Below, piece by piece: positions 18,123-28,327 of a DNA stretch of 64,000 nt. The position numbers were made by a program, and so were the translations under genes. Position 1 is the stretch's first letter. Each line of letters starts with the position of its first letter. This DNA is from Collimonas antrihumi (GTDB lineage: Bacteria > Pseudomonadota > Gammaproteobacteria > Burkholderiales > Burkholderiaceae_D): assembly GCF_018304965.1 (NCBI RefSeq), contig NZ_JAGQED010000008.1:1-64000 (forward strand), in the 5' to 3' direction. The notes under the pieces were generated by a model. The model ran no database searches. It saw nothing but the letters and a program-made list of their open reading frames with translations, and was not told where the DNA came from.

Positions 18123-19667
18123 ATGACAAATTCCATGGCAATCGCACTCAACACCTCGCGGCTGGTTGCGGTGATCGGCAGCGGCGCGATGGGTGCCGGC
18201 ATTGCACAGGTGGCGGCCGCCGCCGGCCATCGCGTCAAGCTGTACGACACGCGTGACGGTGCCGCTGTCAAGGCTGTCGCCGAAATCCGCAGGAATTATG
18301 AAAAGCTGAGCGCGAAAGGCAAAATGACCCCCGCAGCGGCCGATGCAGCAGGCGGAAATTTGCTGGTGGCCGGTACACTGGAAGAACTTGCCGATGCAGC
18401 ACTGGTCGTGGAAGCGATCGTCGAGAATCTGTCGGTCAAGCGCCAGTTGTTTAGCGATCTGGAAGCGATCGTCGCTGACGATTGCATTCTTGCCAGCAAT
18501 ACCTCGTCGCTTTCGATCACGGCGATTGGCGCCGGTTTGCGCTTGCCGCAGCGGCTGGTTGGCATGCATTTCTTCAATCCGGTGCCACTAATGGCGTTGG
18601 TCGAAGTTATCAGCGGCCTGGCAACCGAGCGCTGTGTCGCCGAGATCGTCCACGCCACCGCCATCGCATGGGGCAAGAGCCCGGTGCATGCTGCCTCCAC
18701 GCCAGGTTTCATCGTCAACCGCGTGGCGCGTCCGTATTATGCCGAAAGCCTGCGTGTAGCCACCGAGCAGGCGGCAAGTCCGGCAACACTGGATGCAGTG
18801 ATGCGCGAGGCCGGCGGTTTCCGCATGGGGCCATTCGAATTGATGGATCTGATCGGGCATGACGTCAATTTTGCTGTAACCAGCTCGGTATTCGCGGCTT
18901 GCTTCAACGATCCGCGCTTCACGCCGTCGCTGCTGCAGCAAGAGCTGGTCAACGCCGGCTTCCTGGGCCGGAAGAGCGGACGTGGCTTTTATCACTATGG
19001 CGAGAATACCGACGTACCCGAAGTACACACCGAGCCGGCATATCCGATGCAGCGGGAAGCGGCGCTGCCTGTGGGTTCCGCGATGGCCGATATGCTGGCT
19101 GCGCGGCTATCGTCTTCCGGGATACATTTGCGGCGCACTTACTTTGAGCACGGCGACGACGCGCTGCTGGAGTGCGGCAACGCAACCATATTCCTGACCG
19201 ACGGCCGCAGCGCTACTCAACGTGCCCACGACAATGCGATTCCGAACACAGTATTGCTTGATCTGACCCTGGATTTCTCAAGTGCCAAGCGGGTCGCGCT
19301 GGCACGCGCCGATCAATGCAGCGATGCCGCCTACCAGGCGGCGGTTGGATTGTTCCAGGCCGCCGGTTATGCCGTTTCACCGCTCGCCGATGTACCCGGA
19401 ATGGTGGTCATGCGTACCGTAGCGATGCTGGCCAATGAAGCCGCCGATGCTGTCAACCAGGGCGTATGCAGCGCACCGGCAGTCGATACTGCGATGCAAA
19501 AAGGCGTCAATTATCCGTGCGGCCCGCTGGCCTGGGCGGACAGCATCGGCCTGGACCGCGTGCGCACGGTACTGCGCAACCTGACTAACGTGTATGGCGA
19601 GGACCGCTACCGCATTTCCCCGCTGATCCAGCGCAAGGTCGCTGCCGGGAGGACATTCCATGGGTGA
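18123..19667 (+). CDS. paaH: PaaH, 3-hydroxyadipyl-CoA dehydrogenase
   Basis: A 514-residue 3-hydroxyacyl-CoA dehydrogenase. The NAD motif is IGSGAMGAGIAQVAAAAGH near residue 20; the catalytic His is in GMHFFNPVPLM. A second 3HCDH C-terminal domain follows, giving the long PaaH form. It oxidises 3-hydroxyadipyl-CoA to 3-oxoadipyl-CoA. Its end overlaps the paaI start by eight bases. Confidence 0.95.
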   Translation: MTNSMAIALNTSRLVAVIGSGAMGAGIAQVAAAAGHRVKLYDTRDGAAVKAVAEIRRNYEKLSAKGKMTPAAADAAGGNLLVAGTLEELADAALVVEAIVENLSVKRQLFSDLEAIVADDCILASNTSSLSITAIGAGLRLPQRLVGMHFFNPVPLMALVEVISGLATERCVAEIVHATAIAWGKSPVHAASTPGFIVNRVARPYYAESLRVATEQAASPATLDAVMREAGGFRMGPFELMDLIGHDVNFAVTSSVFAACFNDPRFTPSLLQQELVNAGFLGRKSGRGFYHYGENTDVPEVHTEPAYPMQREAALPVGSAMADMLAARLSSSGIHLRRTYFEHGDDALLECGNATIFLTDGRSATQRAHDNAIPNTVLLDLTLDFSSAKRVALARADQCSDAAYQAAVGLFQAAGYAVSPLADVPGMVVMRTVAMLANEAADAVNQGVCSAPAVDTAMQKGVNYPCGPLAWADSIGLDRVRTVLRNLTNVYGEDRYRISPLIQRKVAAGRTFHG

Positions 19668-20145
19668 TTTGCAAATCGTTCCGGCCATGCCGGGCATGCA
19701 AGAACTGGCCGAAGCCACTGCCAAAACGATGTTCGAACGCGACCAGGCGTCGCAAGCGCTTGGCATGCAGATCGTCGGCATGGGACCTGGATCTGCGCAA
19801 CTGACCATGCGGGTGCGGCCGGACATGCTGAACGGCCATAGCACCTGTCACGGCGGTTTCATTTTCGCCTTGGCCGACAGCGCCTTTGCCTTTGCCTGCA
19901 ACAGCCATAACCGCAACACCGTGGCTTCCGGTTGCAGCATCGACTACCTGGCGCCCGGCTATGCAGGCGACATCCTGACCGCACAGGCGGCAGAGCAATC
20001 GCGCGCGGGCCGGACCGGCGTCTACGATGTCACGATATGCAACCAGTCCGGCACACGTATCGCATTATTTCGCGGCAGATCCTATCAGATAAAAGGCGAG
20101 GTTCTGGAAGAGCCTATGCCTGCTAGCCAACCTGCCGAATCCTGA
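19660..20145 (+). CDS. paaI: PaaI, phenylacetyl-CoA pathway thioesterase
   Basis: A 161-residue hotdog thioesterase. The motif HGGFIFALADSAFAFACN with its catalytic Asp is typical of PaaI. The family hydrolyses ring-hydroxylated phenylacetyl-CoA and relieves CoA trapping. It overlaps paaH by eight bases, so translation is probably coupled. Confidence 0.95.
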   Translation: MGDLQIVPAMPGMQELAEATAKTMFERDQASQALGMQIVGMGPGSAQLTMRVRPDMLNGHSTCHGGFIFALADSAFAFACNSHNRNTVASGCSIDYLAPGYAGDILTAQAAEQSRAGRTGVYDVTICNQSGTRIALFRGRSYQIKGEVLEEPMPASQPAES

Positions 20146-20183
20146 CTGTCACATTTGCCGAATATTATTTGAAGGAGACACGT

Positions 20184-21533
20184 ATGCCGCAACGTAAACA
20201 TGATCGGAGTGATCTGGAACCGATCGAACTGGCCAGCAAGGATGAATTACAGGCGTTGCAATTGGAACGCATGCAATGGTCGCTCAAGCACGCGTATGAA
20301 AATGTGCCGCATTATCGCGCTGCCTTTGATGCCGCCGGCGTTCATCCGAGCGATCTCAAGTCGCTGGCCGACCTGGCACGTTTTCCGTTCACGACCAAAC
20401 AGGACTTGCGCGATCAGTATCCATTCGGGATGTTTGCCGTGCCACGTGAAAAAATCTCCCGGATCCATGCGTCGAGCGGTACTACGGGCAAGCCAACGGT
20501 GGTCGGCTACACCCGCAACGATATCGATACCTGGGCCACCGTTGTTGCGCGTTCGATCCGCGCCGGCGGCGGACGTGCCGGCGATATTATCCATATATCG
20601 TATGGCTACGGCTTGTTTACCGGCGGGTTGGGAGCGCATTACGGCGCCGAAAAACTTGGCTGCACCGTGGTGCCGATGTCCGGTGGTCAAACCGAAAAGC
20701 AGGTCCAGTTGATCCAGGATTTCAAGCCCAGCATCATCATGGTGACGCCATCGTACATGCTCAACATCATCGAGGAATTTACACGGCAGGGGCTCGATGC
20801 GGCGGAAAGTTCGTTGAAAGTGGGGATATTCGGCGCTGAACCGTGGACCGATGCAATGCGCTCGGAAATCCAGACCCGTGCCGACATCGATGCGGTCGAT
20901 ATCTATGGCTTGTCCGAGGTGATGGGGCCAGGCGTGGCCAGCGAATGCATCGAAAGCAAGGACGGTCCAATTATCTGGGAAGATCATTTTTATCCCGAAA
21001 TCATTAACCCGGATACCGGCGAAGTGGTAGCCGATGGCGAGGAAGGAGAGCTGGTGTTTACCTCGCTGACCAAGGAGGCATTACCGATCATTCGCTACCG
21101 GACCCGCGACCTGACGCGCTTGCTGCCGCCTACCTCACGCTCGATGCGGCGTATCGGCAAGATCACCGGCCGTTCCGACGACATGCTGATCATCCGCGGC
21201 GTCAACGTGTTCCCGACGCAGATCGAAGAACTGATCCTGAAAAACCCGCGACTGGCGCCGCACTACCAGCTGATCGTCACGCGCGACGGCAACCTGGACA
21301 AACTGCAGGTGCTTGCCGAATTGCGCGGCGAAGCCAGCAGTCAGCTGCCGGCGACGGAAATCGAATCGATCGGCAATGAGTTGCAGCATGCCATCAAGAC
21401 CTATATCGGTATCAGCACACGGGTATCCGTGCTGGCTTCATCCGGCATCGAACGGACTTTGACCGGCAAAGCCAGGCATGTGATCGACAAACGTCCGAAG
21501 GTGACACATGAACAGCCGGTCGGCGCTGTATAG
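20184..21533 (+). CDS. paaK: PaaK, phenylacetate-CoA ligase
   Basis: A 449-residue AMP-forming ligase of the ANL superfamily. The P-loop-like motif SSGTTGKPTVVGY, the adenylate-binding DIYGLSEVMGPG and the hinge GRSDDMLIIRGVNVFP are all present. It activates phenylacetate to phenylacetyl-CoA, the first committed step and the source of the inducer. ATG 20184 follows gaaggagacacgt; a TTG fifteen bases upstream overlaps that site and is unlikely. Confidence 0.96.
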   Translation: MPQRKHDRSDLEPIELASKDELQALQLERMQWSLKHAYENVPHYRAAFDAAGVHPSDLKSLADLARFPFTTKQDLRDQYPFGMFAVPREKISRIHASSGTTGKPTVVGYTRNDIDTWATVVARSIRAGGGRAGDIIHISYGYGLFTGGLGAHYGAEKLGCTVVPMSGGQTEKQVQLIQDFKPSIIMVTPSYMLNIIEEFTRQGLDAAESSLKVGIFGAEPWTDAMRSEIQTRADIDAVDIYGLSEVMGPGVASECIESKDGPIIWEDHFYPEIINPDTGEVVADGEEGELVFTSLTKEALPIIRYRTRDLTRLLPPTSRSMRRIGKITGRSDDMLIIRGVNVFPTQIEELILKNPRLAPHYQLIVTRDGNLDKLQVLAELRGEASSQLPATEIESIGNELQHAIKTYIGISTRVSVLASSGIERTLTGKARHVIDKRPKVTHEQPVGAV

Positions 21534-21603
21534 ACGGTCTGGCATGTCTGGAGCATAGAAGTATAGAAATATGAAAATAAGAATATAAACAGGAGACTTT
21601 GCA

Positions 21604-24171
21604 TTGATATCCGCTAAAAAAATAGCATTGGTGCTGGCCATCTGCGGTATCGCGGCCAGCTTGCCTTCGGTACAGGCACGGCAACAGCAACCGTCCATCG
21701 TCCACATAGCGCCGCATGGTGCCGTCACGATCAAGCGCGATACATACGGCACGCCGCATATCTATGCCGATACCACGTTCGGCCTGTTCTACGGTTACGG
21801 TTATGCGGTAGCGCAGGATCGGCTGTTCCAGATGGAAATGGCGCGCCGTACATTCACCGGGAAAGTGTCAGAGGCATTGGGTGCCAAGTATCTTACCTCG
21901 GACCAGGCGGTGCGCAGTAACTATAAGCCGCAATCGCTGCTACGCCAGTATGCCGCTTTGCCTGCGTCGGACAAGGCCATATTTGAAGGATATGCCGCAG
22001 GTTTCAATGCCTGGGTCCGGCAGGTCGAGAAGCAACCTGAGCAACTGATGCCCAAGCAATTCAATGACATGGGTTTCAAGCCGGTCAAGTGGACAGCGAT
22101 GGATGTGGTGATGATATTCGTCGGCTCGATGGCCAATCGTTTTTCCGATTTCAACACCGAACTCGACAATCTCGGGTTGTTGAACGCGCTCGTCGAAAAA
22201 CACGGCAAGGAAGACGGTTCGCGGATTTTCGATCAATTGAAATGGGTCGACGATCCAGGGGCGCCGACTACCATTCCATCAGGTCCGGCCGAACGCAAGG
22301 TGACTGGCCCGGCGCCGGCCGAGCAGGCAGTTGATAATCGGCAGCAACTGGCAGGGTTGGCCGCGCCTTCCAGGCAAACCATGCAGGCCATTGCTCGCAT
22401 GCCAAGGGATGCGGGCAATGGCCGCCTGTTGCCGATGTCGGGATCGGCGGCGCAGGACCACCTCGATGCTTTGCTTGCCAGGGATGGTTTGAGCGGTATG
22501 GGTGGTTTCCCGCAGGCCAGCAACATATGGCTGGCAGGCAAGGGCAAGGCCAAGGATGCCCAAGCAATTCTGTTCAACGGCCCGCAATTTGGCTGGTTCA
22601 ACCCGGCCTATGTTTATGCGGTCGGCCTGCACGGCGCCGGGTTCAATGTGGTCGGCAACACGCCGTTTGCCTATCCCAGTATCCTGTTCGGACATAACGG
22701 AAAAATCGCCTGGGGCGCGACCGCGGGGTATGGCGACGGCGTCGATATCTACCAGGAACAGCTCAATCCGGATAATCGCTACGAGTACCTGTATAAGGGC
22801 AAGTATCTGCCGATGATCAAGCGCACCGACATCATCAAGGTCAAAGGTGCGCCAGATCATAAGCTGGATGTTTATGGCACCACGCATGGTTTGGTAGTCG
22901 CCTTCGATATGGAAAAAGGCGTGGCGTATTCCAAGAAGCGAACCTGGGACGGACACGAAGTGGAATCGTTGATGGCCTGGATACGGCAGACGCAGGCGCA
23001 AGACTATGACCAATGGATCGGCCAGGCCGCGCATATGGCAATCACCATCAACTGGTACTACGCCGACGCCAAAGGTAACATCGGTTATGCCTATACAGGG
23101 AAATTCCCGCAGCGCAAGCCGAACCACGATACCCGTCTGCCGGCGCTCGGCACCGGCGACATGGAGTGGGATGCGGTGCTGCCGTTCAGCAGCAATCCGC
23201 AGATGCTCAACCCGCAACAGGGCTGGATCGCCAACTGGAACAACAAGCCGGCTGCCGGCTATCCGAGTCCGGATATGTACTGGTTGTCATGGTCTGCCGC
23301 CGATCGCGTCGAAACCATCATGGATCACTTCAAGCCGGATGACAAGCTGACTCCGGCGGCGATGGCCGGGATCAATCAGAGCGCGTCGTTTGCCGATGTC
23401 AATGCGCGCTATTTCCTGCCGTATCTCAAGGAAGCGGTGGCCCGGCTTGCAGAAAACGACCCGCGCCGCCAGGCGGTAACCCTGTTCGACGGCTGGGATT
23501 TGCAAACTGTCGACAGCAGTACCGCCACGCACTACAAGGCGGCTGCCACCCTGATGCGTACCTGGCTGCCGATCATGCTGAAGAACACTTTGGCCGACGT
23601 TATTCCGGCGGAATACTTCAAGTTTTATTCTGCCGCAGGTTACCCGGTCGCCGGAACGCCGGTGGTCGGCTCGGTCAATATCCAGCCTGGCACTAAAGTG
23701 CTGTATCAGGCACTGAGGGGCAAGCACGCGAGCATCCCGCAGCGCTACGATTTATTTAACGGCAAGAAGCCGCTGGATGTGGTGTTGGCAGCATTGAGCG
23801 AGAGTGTCGAGTCGCTGCAAACCCGTTATGGCAGCGATATGCAGAAGTGGCTGGAACCCGTGGATGAGCATGTTTACCTGTCGAATAACTTCGTGGGCAT
23901 TCCGCAAGCGAATGGCAACGAGCGGTTGAAGACACCGGTCATGATGAATCGCGGCACCGAAAACAACCTGATTTCTTTTACGTCTGACGGCGTACGGAAT
24001 TGCGAAGTTCTGCCTCCTGGACAAAGCGGCTTCATCGCGCCCGATGGCGCCAAATCAAAGCACTATGAGGATCAACTGGAGCTATACAAAAAATTCGAAT
24101 GCAAGCACACGTGGCTGGAGCCGGCCGATGTCGACCGGCATCTGGAATCGAAGACGGTGCTGGAGTATTGA
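21604..24171 (+). CDS. pac: Penicillin G acylase precursor (phenylacetyl amidohydrolase)
   Basis: An 855-residue Ntn-hydrolase precursor. The TTG start has AGGAG eight bases upstream. A signal peptide ends near SVQA (about residue 25), so the enzyme is exported. Ser306 (SNIWLAGKGKA) would be the N-terminal nucleophile of the beta chain after self-cleavage. GPQFGW and NWNNKP correspond to GlnB23, PheB24 and AsnB241 of the E. coli enzyme. MANRF at 176-180 matches MetA142, ArgA145 and PheA146 of the phenylacetyl pocket. It lies between paaK and paaJ on the same strand, suggesting release of phenylacetate from phenylacetyl amides as its job. Confidence 0.93.
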   Translation: MISAKKIALVLAICGIAASLPSVQARQQQPSIVHIAPHGAVTIKRDTYGTPHIYADTTFGLFYGYGYAVAQDRLFQMEMARRTFTGKVSEALGAKYLTSDQAVRSNYKPQSLLRQYAALPASDKAIFEGYAAGFNAWVRQVEKQPEQLMPKQFNDMGFKPVKWTAMDVVMIFVGSMANRFSDFNTELDNLGLLNALVEKHGKEDGSRIFDQLKWVDDPGAPTTIPSGPAERKVTGPAPAEQAVDNRQQLAGLAAPSRQTMQAIARMPRDAGNGRLLPMSGSAAQDHLDALLARDGLSGMGGFPQASNIWLAGKGKAKDAQAILFNGPQFGWFNPAYVYAVGLHGAGFNVVGNTPFAYPSILFGHNGKIAWGATAGYGDGVDIYQEQLNPDNRYEYLYKGKYLPMIKRTDIIKVKGAPDHKLDVYGTTHGLVVAFDMEKGVAYSKKRTWDGHEVESLMAWIRQTQAQDYDQWIGQAAHMAITINWYYADAKGNIGYAYTGKFPQRKPNHDTRLPALGTGDMEWDAVLPFSSNPQMLNPQQGWIANWNNKPAAGYPSPDMYWLSWSAADRVETIMDHFKPDDKLTPAAMAGINQSASFADVNARYFLPYLKEAVARLAENDPRRQAVTLFDGWDLQTVDSSTATHYKAAATLMRTWLPIMLKNTLADVIPAEYFKFYSAAGYPVAGTPVVGSVNIQPGTKVLYQALRGKHASIPQRYDLFNGKKPLDVVLAALSESVESLQTRYGSDMQKWLEPVDEHVYLSNNFVGIPQANGNERLKTPVMMNRGTENNLISFTSDGVRNCEVLPPGQSGFIAPDGAKSKHYEDQLELYKKFECKHTWLEPADVDRHLESKTVLEY

Positions 24172-24254
24172 GTCGGTTTGTTCAACCCGACGCGGCATTT
24201 TCGTGTGGCATGCGGCCCTCTACTGAACAACTTCATCTAAGGATTTAATTAATT

Positions 24255-25457
24255 ATGGACGCTTTTATTTGTGATGCCATCCGCACGCCATTCGGCCGTT
24301 ACGGCGGCGCATTGTCAACGGTGCGCGCCGATGATCTCGGCGCACTGCCGATCAAGGCGTTGATTGAGCGTAATCCGTCTGTGAACTGGGCGGAAGTGGA
24401 CGATGTGCTGTACGGGTGCGCTAACCAGGCAGGGGAAGACAACCGCAATGTCGGTCGCATGGCCGCGCTGCTGGCTGGCCTGCCGGAGACGGTGCCGGGC
24501 AACACCATCAATCGGCTGTGCGGGTCGAGCATGGATGCGATCGGCCTGGCTGCCCGCAGCATCAAGGCCGGCGAGGCCGGATTGGTGATTGCCGGCGGCG
24601 TGGAAAGCATGAGCCGCGCACCTTTCGTGATGGGCAAGGCAGAAAGCGCTTTTTCTCGCGCCGCGAAAATCGAGGACACCACGATTGGCTGGCGCTTCGT
24701 CAATCCATTGATGAAGGCGCAATACGGCATTGACTCCATGCCCGAAACAGCAGAGAACGTTGCCGCCGATTTCAATATCAGCCGCACGGACCAGGATGCA
24801 TTGGCGCTGCGCAGCCAGCAACGCTGGGCCGCAGCACAGGCGGCCGGTTTCTTTACATCGGAAATCGCGCCGGTTTCCATTCCACGGAAGAAGGGCGAAC
24901 CGATGCTCTTTTCCAGCGACGAACATCCTCGCCCTGAAACCACTTTCGACACGTTGCAGAAGCTCAAAGGCGTGGTTCGTCCCGATGGCAGCGTGACTGC
25001 CGGCAACGCTTCAGGCGTCAATGACGGTGCTTGCGCGGTGCTGCTGGCCTCAGCCGCTGCCGTCGATAAATATCGGTTGCAGCCGCGCGCCCGTGTGCTG
25101 GGCATGGCGAGCGCCGGGCTGGCGCCGCGCATCATGGGTTTCGGCCCCGCGTTAGCCAGCAAAAAGGTACTGGCGCAGACCGGCCTGACGCTGGCGCAGA
25201 TGGATGTTATAGAACTCAACGAAGCGTTCGCGGCACAGGCATTGGCGGTAACGCGCGAACTCGGTCTGGCGGACGATGCCGTGCATGTCAATCCGAACGG
25301 CGGGGCGATCGCCATCGGCCATCCGCTCGGCGCCTCCGGTGCGCGCCTGGTCATGACGGCGCTCAACCAGCTTGAACGCAGCGGTGGCCGGTATGCGTTG
25401 TGCACGATGTGTATCGGCGTCGGCCAAGGTATCGCCTTGATTATCGAACGCGTCTGA
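24255..25457 (+). CDS. paaJ: PaaJ, 3-oxoadipyl-CoA/3-oxo-5,6-dehydrosuberyl-CoA thiolase
   Basis: A 400-residue thiolase. The acyl-accepting Cys is in NRLCGSSMDAIG, the catalytic His in NPNGGAIAIGHPLGASGAR, and the second Cys in TMCIGVGQG. The MDAFICDAIRTPFGRYGG start and NP..KAQYGIDSMPETAENVA segment fit the 3-oxoadipyl-CoA thiolase subgroup. It performs the two thiolytic steps that release acetyl-CoA and succinyl-CoA. A pcaF function cannot be excluded from sequence alone. Confidence 0.92.
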   Translation: MDAFICDAIRTPFGRYGGALSTVRADDLGALPIKALIERNPSVNWAEVDDVLYGCANQAGEDNRNVGRMAALLAGLPETVPGNTINRLCGSSMDAIGLAARSIKAGEAGLVIAGGVESMSRAPFVMGKAESAFSRAAKIEDTTIGWRFVNPLMKAQYGIDSMPETAENVAADFNISRTDQDALALRSQQRWAAAQAAGFFTSEIAPVSIPRKKGEPMLFSSDEHPRPETTFDTLQKLKGVVRPDGSVTAGNASGVNDGACAVLLASAAAVDKYRLQPRARVLGMASAGLAPRIMGFGPALASKKVLAQTGLTLAQMDVIELNEAFAAQALAVTRELGLADDAVHVNPNGGAIAIGHPLGASGARLVMTALNQLERSGGRYALCTMCIGVGQGIALIIERV

Positions 25458-25530
25458 GTACTAGCATTCGGCACGGAGGAGTCAGCCGGCATGGTTTTCC
25501 TCATCTCATCTTTCTATGGAACGCAAGCGC

Positions 25531-26310
25531 ATGAATGATTTTCAAGATATCAGTCTGGCCCAGCCAGGCAATGGCGTGCTGTTAATCGTTGTGCAACGCC
25601 CGGAGGCGCGTAATGCACTGCGTAACAACACCTTGCGCGAAATTGCGGATGTCCTGCGCAGTACGGCGGACGACAGCGCGGTGCGCGTAGTCGTCATTAC
25701 CGGCGGGCCGAAAATTTTCGCGGCCGGCGCCGACATCAAGGAAATGGCGCAGTTGGGGCCGATCGAGGCTTTGACTGATGTGCGGCCGGAATACTGGAAA
25801 TGCATCGCGGCCTTCCCCAAACCGCTACTGGCAGCGGTCAACGGCTACGCCCTTGGCGCCGGCTGCGAACTTGTCATGCATGCAGACATCGTGATTGCCG
25901 GGGAGGGCGCGAAATTCGGTCAGCCGGAGATCAACCTGGGAACGATCCCGGGCGCTGGCGGCACGCAACGCCTGATCCGCACTGTCGGCAAGCCGCTGGC
26001 AATGAAAATGATATTAAGCGGGGAAATGATAGATGCGCAGACCGCACTGACAGCCGGTTTGGTTGCAGAAGTTACAAGCGACGACAAAGTGCTGGAACGC
26101 GCCACGGAGCTGGCTGCGGTGATTGCGGCCAAGTCGCCGTTGGCTGCGCGGCTGGCCAAGGAAGCAATATTGCGTTCTTTCGAGCTTGGTCTCGAAAGCG
26201 GACTAAACCTTGAGCGCAAGTCATTCTCGCTGCTGGCGGCAAGCAACGACCGCAAGGAAGGTATTGCTGCATTCATGGAAAAGCGACCCGCCGAATTCAA
26301 CGGGAAATAA
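25531..26310 (+). CDS. paaF: PaaF, 2,3-dehydroadipyl-CoA hydratase
   Basis: A 259-residue crotonase-fold enoyl-CoA hydratase. AAGADIKEM and NGYALGAGCELVMHADIV form the oxyanion hole; the catalytic Glu is in PEINLGTIPGAGGTQRLIR. The start at 25531 has GGAA nine bases upstream; an ATG at 25516 adds five residues but lacks a site. It hydrates 2,3-dehydroadipyl-CoA to the substrate of PaaH. Confidence 0.9.
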   Translation: MNDFQDISLAQPGNGVLLIVVQRPEARNALRNNTLREIADVLRSTADDSAVRVVVITGGPKIFAAGADIKEMAQLGPIEALTDVRPEYWKCIAAFPKPLLAAVNGYALGAGCELVMHADIVIAGEGAKFGQPEINLGTIPGAGGTQRLIRTVGKPLAMKMILSGEMIDAQTALTAGLVAEVTSDDKVLERATELAAVIAAKSPLAARLAKEAILRSFELGLESGLNLERKSFSLLAASNDRKEGIAAFMEKRPAEFNGK

Positions 26311-26418
26311 AGAAAGTCACAGAAGAATAATTACAGAAATAACTACGGCGATAGCCGCCTTGCTGCATCGGAAGATGCCGGGTGTCATGTCGTTTAATCA
26401 ACCAGGAGAGAGACCAGC

Positions 26419-27741
26419 ATGACTACCAATGTATTGGCCGCCAGCGCAGCCAGCCCCACAGGCGCAACCCAAGGCGACGACGCGTTATACCGCAAGGTAT
26501 CAATGCGTATTTTGCCGTTTTTGTTCATCTGTTACGTTATTTCATTCCTGGACCGGATTAACATCGGCTTCGCGCAATTGCACATGCAGAAGGATCTCGG
26601 CTTCAGCGACGCGATGTATGGCCTGGGTGCCGCGGTGTTTTATATCGGTTACGTCCTGTGCGAAGTGCCTAGCAATCTGCTGCTGGAAAAATATGGCGCC
26701 CGCAAGACATTCTCTCGCATCATGGTGCTATGGGGCCTGGCGTCGGTCGGCATGATGTATGTATCCACTCCCACGCATTTTTATGCCTTGCGCTTTTTCC
26801 TTGGCGTATTCGAGGCAGGATTTTTTCCCGGCATCGTGCTTTACCTGACCTACTGGTATCCGGTGAGGCGCAGGGCCGCCGTGCTGTCGATCTTTTTTGC
26901 CGGTGTGGCGGTCGCGGGCGTACTGGGCGGTTTGATTTCCGGCTGGATCATGGAAGGCATGGCCGGCGTGTACGGCATGTATGGCTGGCAGTGGATGTTT
27001 GCGATCGAAGGGGCGCCCGCGATTATCCTGGCAGTGGTCGCCTGGTTTTATCTGGACGATCACCCAAAACAGGCGAAATGGCTGAGCCCTGCAGAAAAAC
27101 AAGCGATTGAAGACAATCTTCTGAATGATCCCCGTCAATTGAAGTCGCAAAAAGGCCATTCTTTGGCAGATGCGTTGCGCAATCCGCGTGTCTACCTGTT
27201 TTCCTTTATATATTTTGCACTGACTTGCGCCGTTTTAATGCTGGTGTTCTGGATGCCGCTCATTATCCGGGATCTCGGCATCAGCGATGTCCTGCATATC
27301 AGCCTCTATAGTGCGGTGCCGAACGCGATTGGCGCAATCGGCGTGATACTGATCGCTTGGCATTCGGATCGGAAAGCCGAGCGGCGCAAGCATTTCGCTT
27401 TTTGCGTGATCGGCGGCGCCACCGCACTGTTGATGCTGACCCTGCGCCTGGATAGCTTCGTTGCCATGATGGCGATACTCTCCGTAGCGGCGGCCTTGCT
27501 GTATGCGGCGATGCCGATTTTCTGGGCTTTGACGACTAGTTACCTGTCGGGAATGGCGGCGGCCGGCGGCATTGCCCTGATCAGTAGCATCGGCATCACC
27601 AGCGGCATTATCAGTCCGTGGGTGATTGGCTTGATCAGGACGCACACGGGTAATATGGATTACACCTTATATATCCTTGCCGTTTTGCTGGTAGCCAGTA
27701 CCGTCGCAGTGATGGTTGGTACCAAGGCCGACAAGGGATAA
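26419..27741 (+). CDS. MFS transporter, anion:cation symporter type
   Basis: A 440-residue protein with twelve predicted membrane segments. The motif RILPFLFICYVISFLDRINIGFAQ marks the anion:cation symporter branch (tartrate, phthalate and aromatic-acid permeases). It follows paaF after 108 bases on the same strand with an AGGAGAG site before ATG. Uptake of phenylacetate or a related aromatic acid is a reasonable inference; substrate cannot be read from sequence. Confidence 0.85.
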   Translation: MTTNVLAASAASPTGATQGDDALYRKVSMRILPFLFICYVISFLDRINIGFAQLHMQKDLGFSDAMYGLGAAVFYIGYVLCEVPSNLLLEKYGARKTFSRIMVLWGLASVGMMYVSTPTHFYALRFFLGVFEAGFFPGIVLYLTYWYPVRRRAAVLSIFFAGVAVAGVLGGLISGWIMEGMAGVYGMYGWQWMFAIEGAPAIILAVVAWFYLDDHPKQAKWLSPAEKQAIEDNLLNDPRQLKSQKGHSLADALRNPRVYLFSFIYFALTCAVLMLVFWMPLIIRDLGISDVLHISLYSAVPNAIGAIGVILIAWHSDRKAERRKHFAFCVIGGATALLMLTLRLDSFVAMMAILSVAAALLYAAMPIFWALTTSYLSGMAAAGGIALISSIGITSGIISPWVIGLIRTHTGNMDYTLYILAVLLVASTVAVMVGTKADKG

Positions 27742-27896
27742 TGTGCAAAAAATCAATAGCTTAGCGCATTGACCAGAATGTTCACCGATGTCCGCCATGC
27801 CAGATCGAAGCGTATCGCAGTATCATGCAAACCGTTTCGGTCGTAAAATCCGAATAAGTAATTTGAATATCATGGTTTTTTATAAAGGAGATTGGC

Positions 27897-28277
27897 ATGG
27901 GTCAGGTGAAATATACCGTCGAGCATGAATGGTTACGCGTTGAGGACGACGGTCTGGTGACAGTCGGCATTACCGATTTTGCACAAGGACATCTGGGCGA
28001 TCTGGTTTTTGTGCAACTGCCGGAAGTCGACAGCGAAATTGCCCGGGGCGACGAAGCCGCGGTGATTGAATCGGTCAAGGCCGCAAGTGAAATCATGATG
28101 CCGGTAGCCGGCAAGGTAGTCGAAATTAACACCACGTTGACAGACGAACCAGGCAAGGTCAATGACGATCCGTTAGGCGCTGGCTGGTTTTTCAAAATGA
28201 AAGTCAACGATATCGCTGAGTTGAACAGTTTGATGGATGAAGCGGCTTACGCTGCGATGATCAAAGGCCAAGCGTAA
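27897..28277 (+). CDS. gcvH: Glycine cleavage system H protein
   Basis: A 126-residue lipoyl carrier. The lipoylation site is Lys61 in [10 protein letters not shown]. It carries the aminomethyl group from GcvP to GcvT. An AAGGAG site precedes the ATG. The 155-base leader shows no paired glycine-riboswitch structure that I can recognise. Confidence 0.97.
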   Translation: MGQVKYTVEHEWLRVEDDGLVTVGITDFAQGHLGDLVFVQLPEVDSEIARGDEAAVIESVKAASEIMMPVAGKVVEINTTLTDEPGKVNDDPLGAGWFFKMKVNDIAELNSLMDEAAYAAMIKGQA

Positions 28278-28327
28278 GCCACAAGCTAACGCCGCCATTT
28301 ACTGTTCACAATATGAAGGATGCACCC

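Noticed and set aside
24299-25504. 401-residue minus-strand frame opposite paaJ
   Set aside because: Low-complexity Ser/Ala-rich peptide without motifs; paaJ has full thiolase motifs.
27742-27896. Glycine riboswitch upstream of gcvH
   Set aside because: No recognisable aptamer core or tandem structure by eye.
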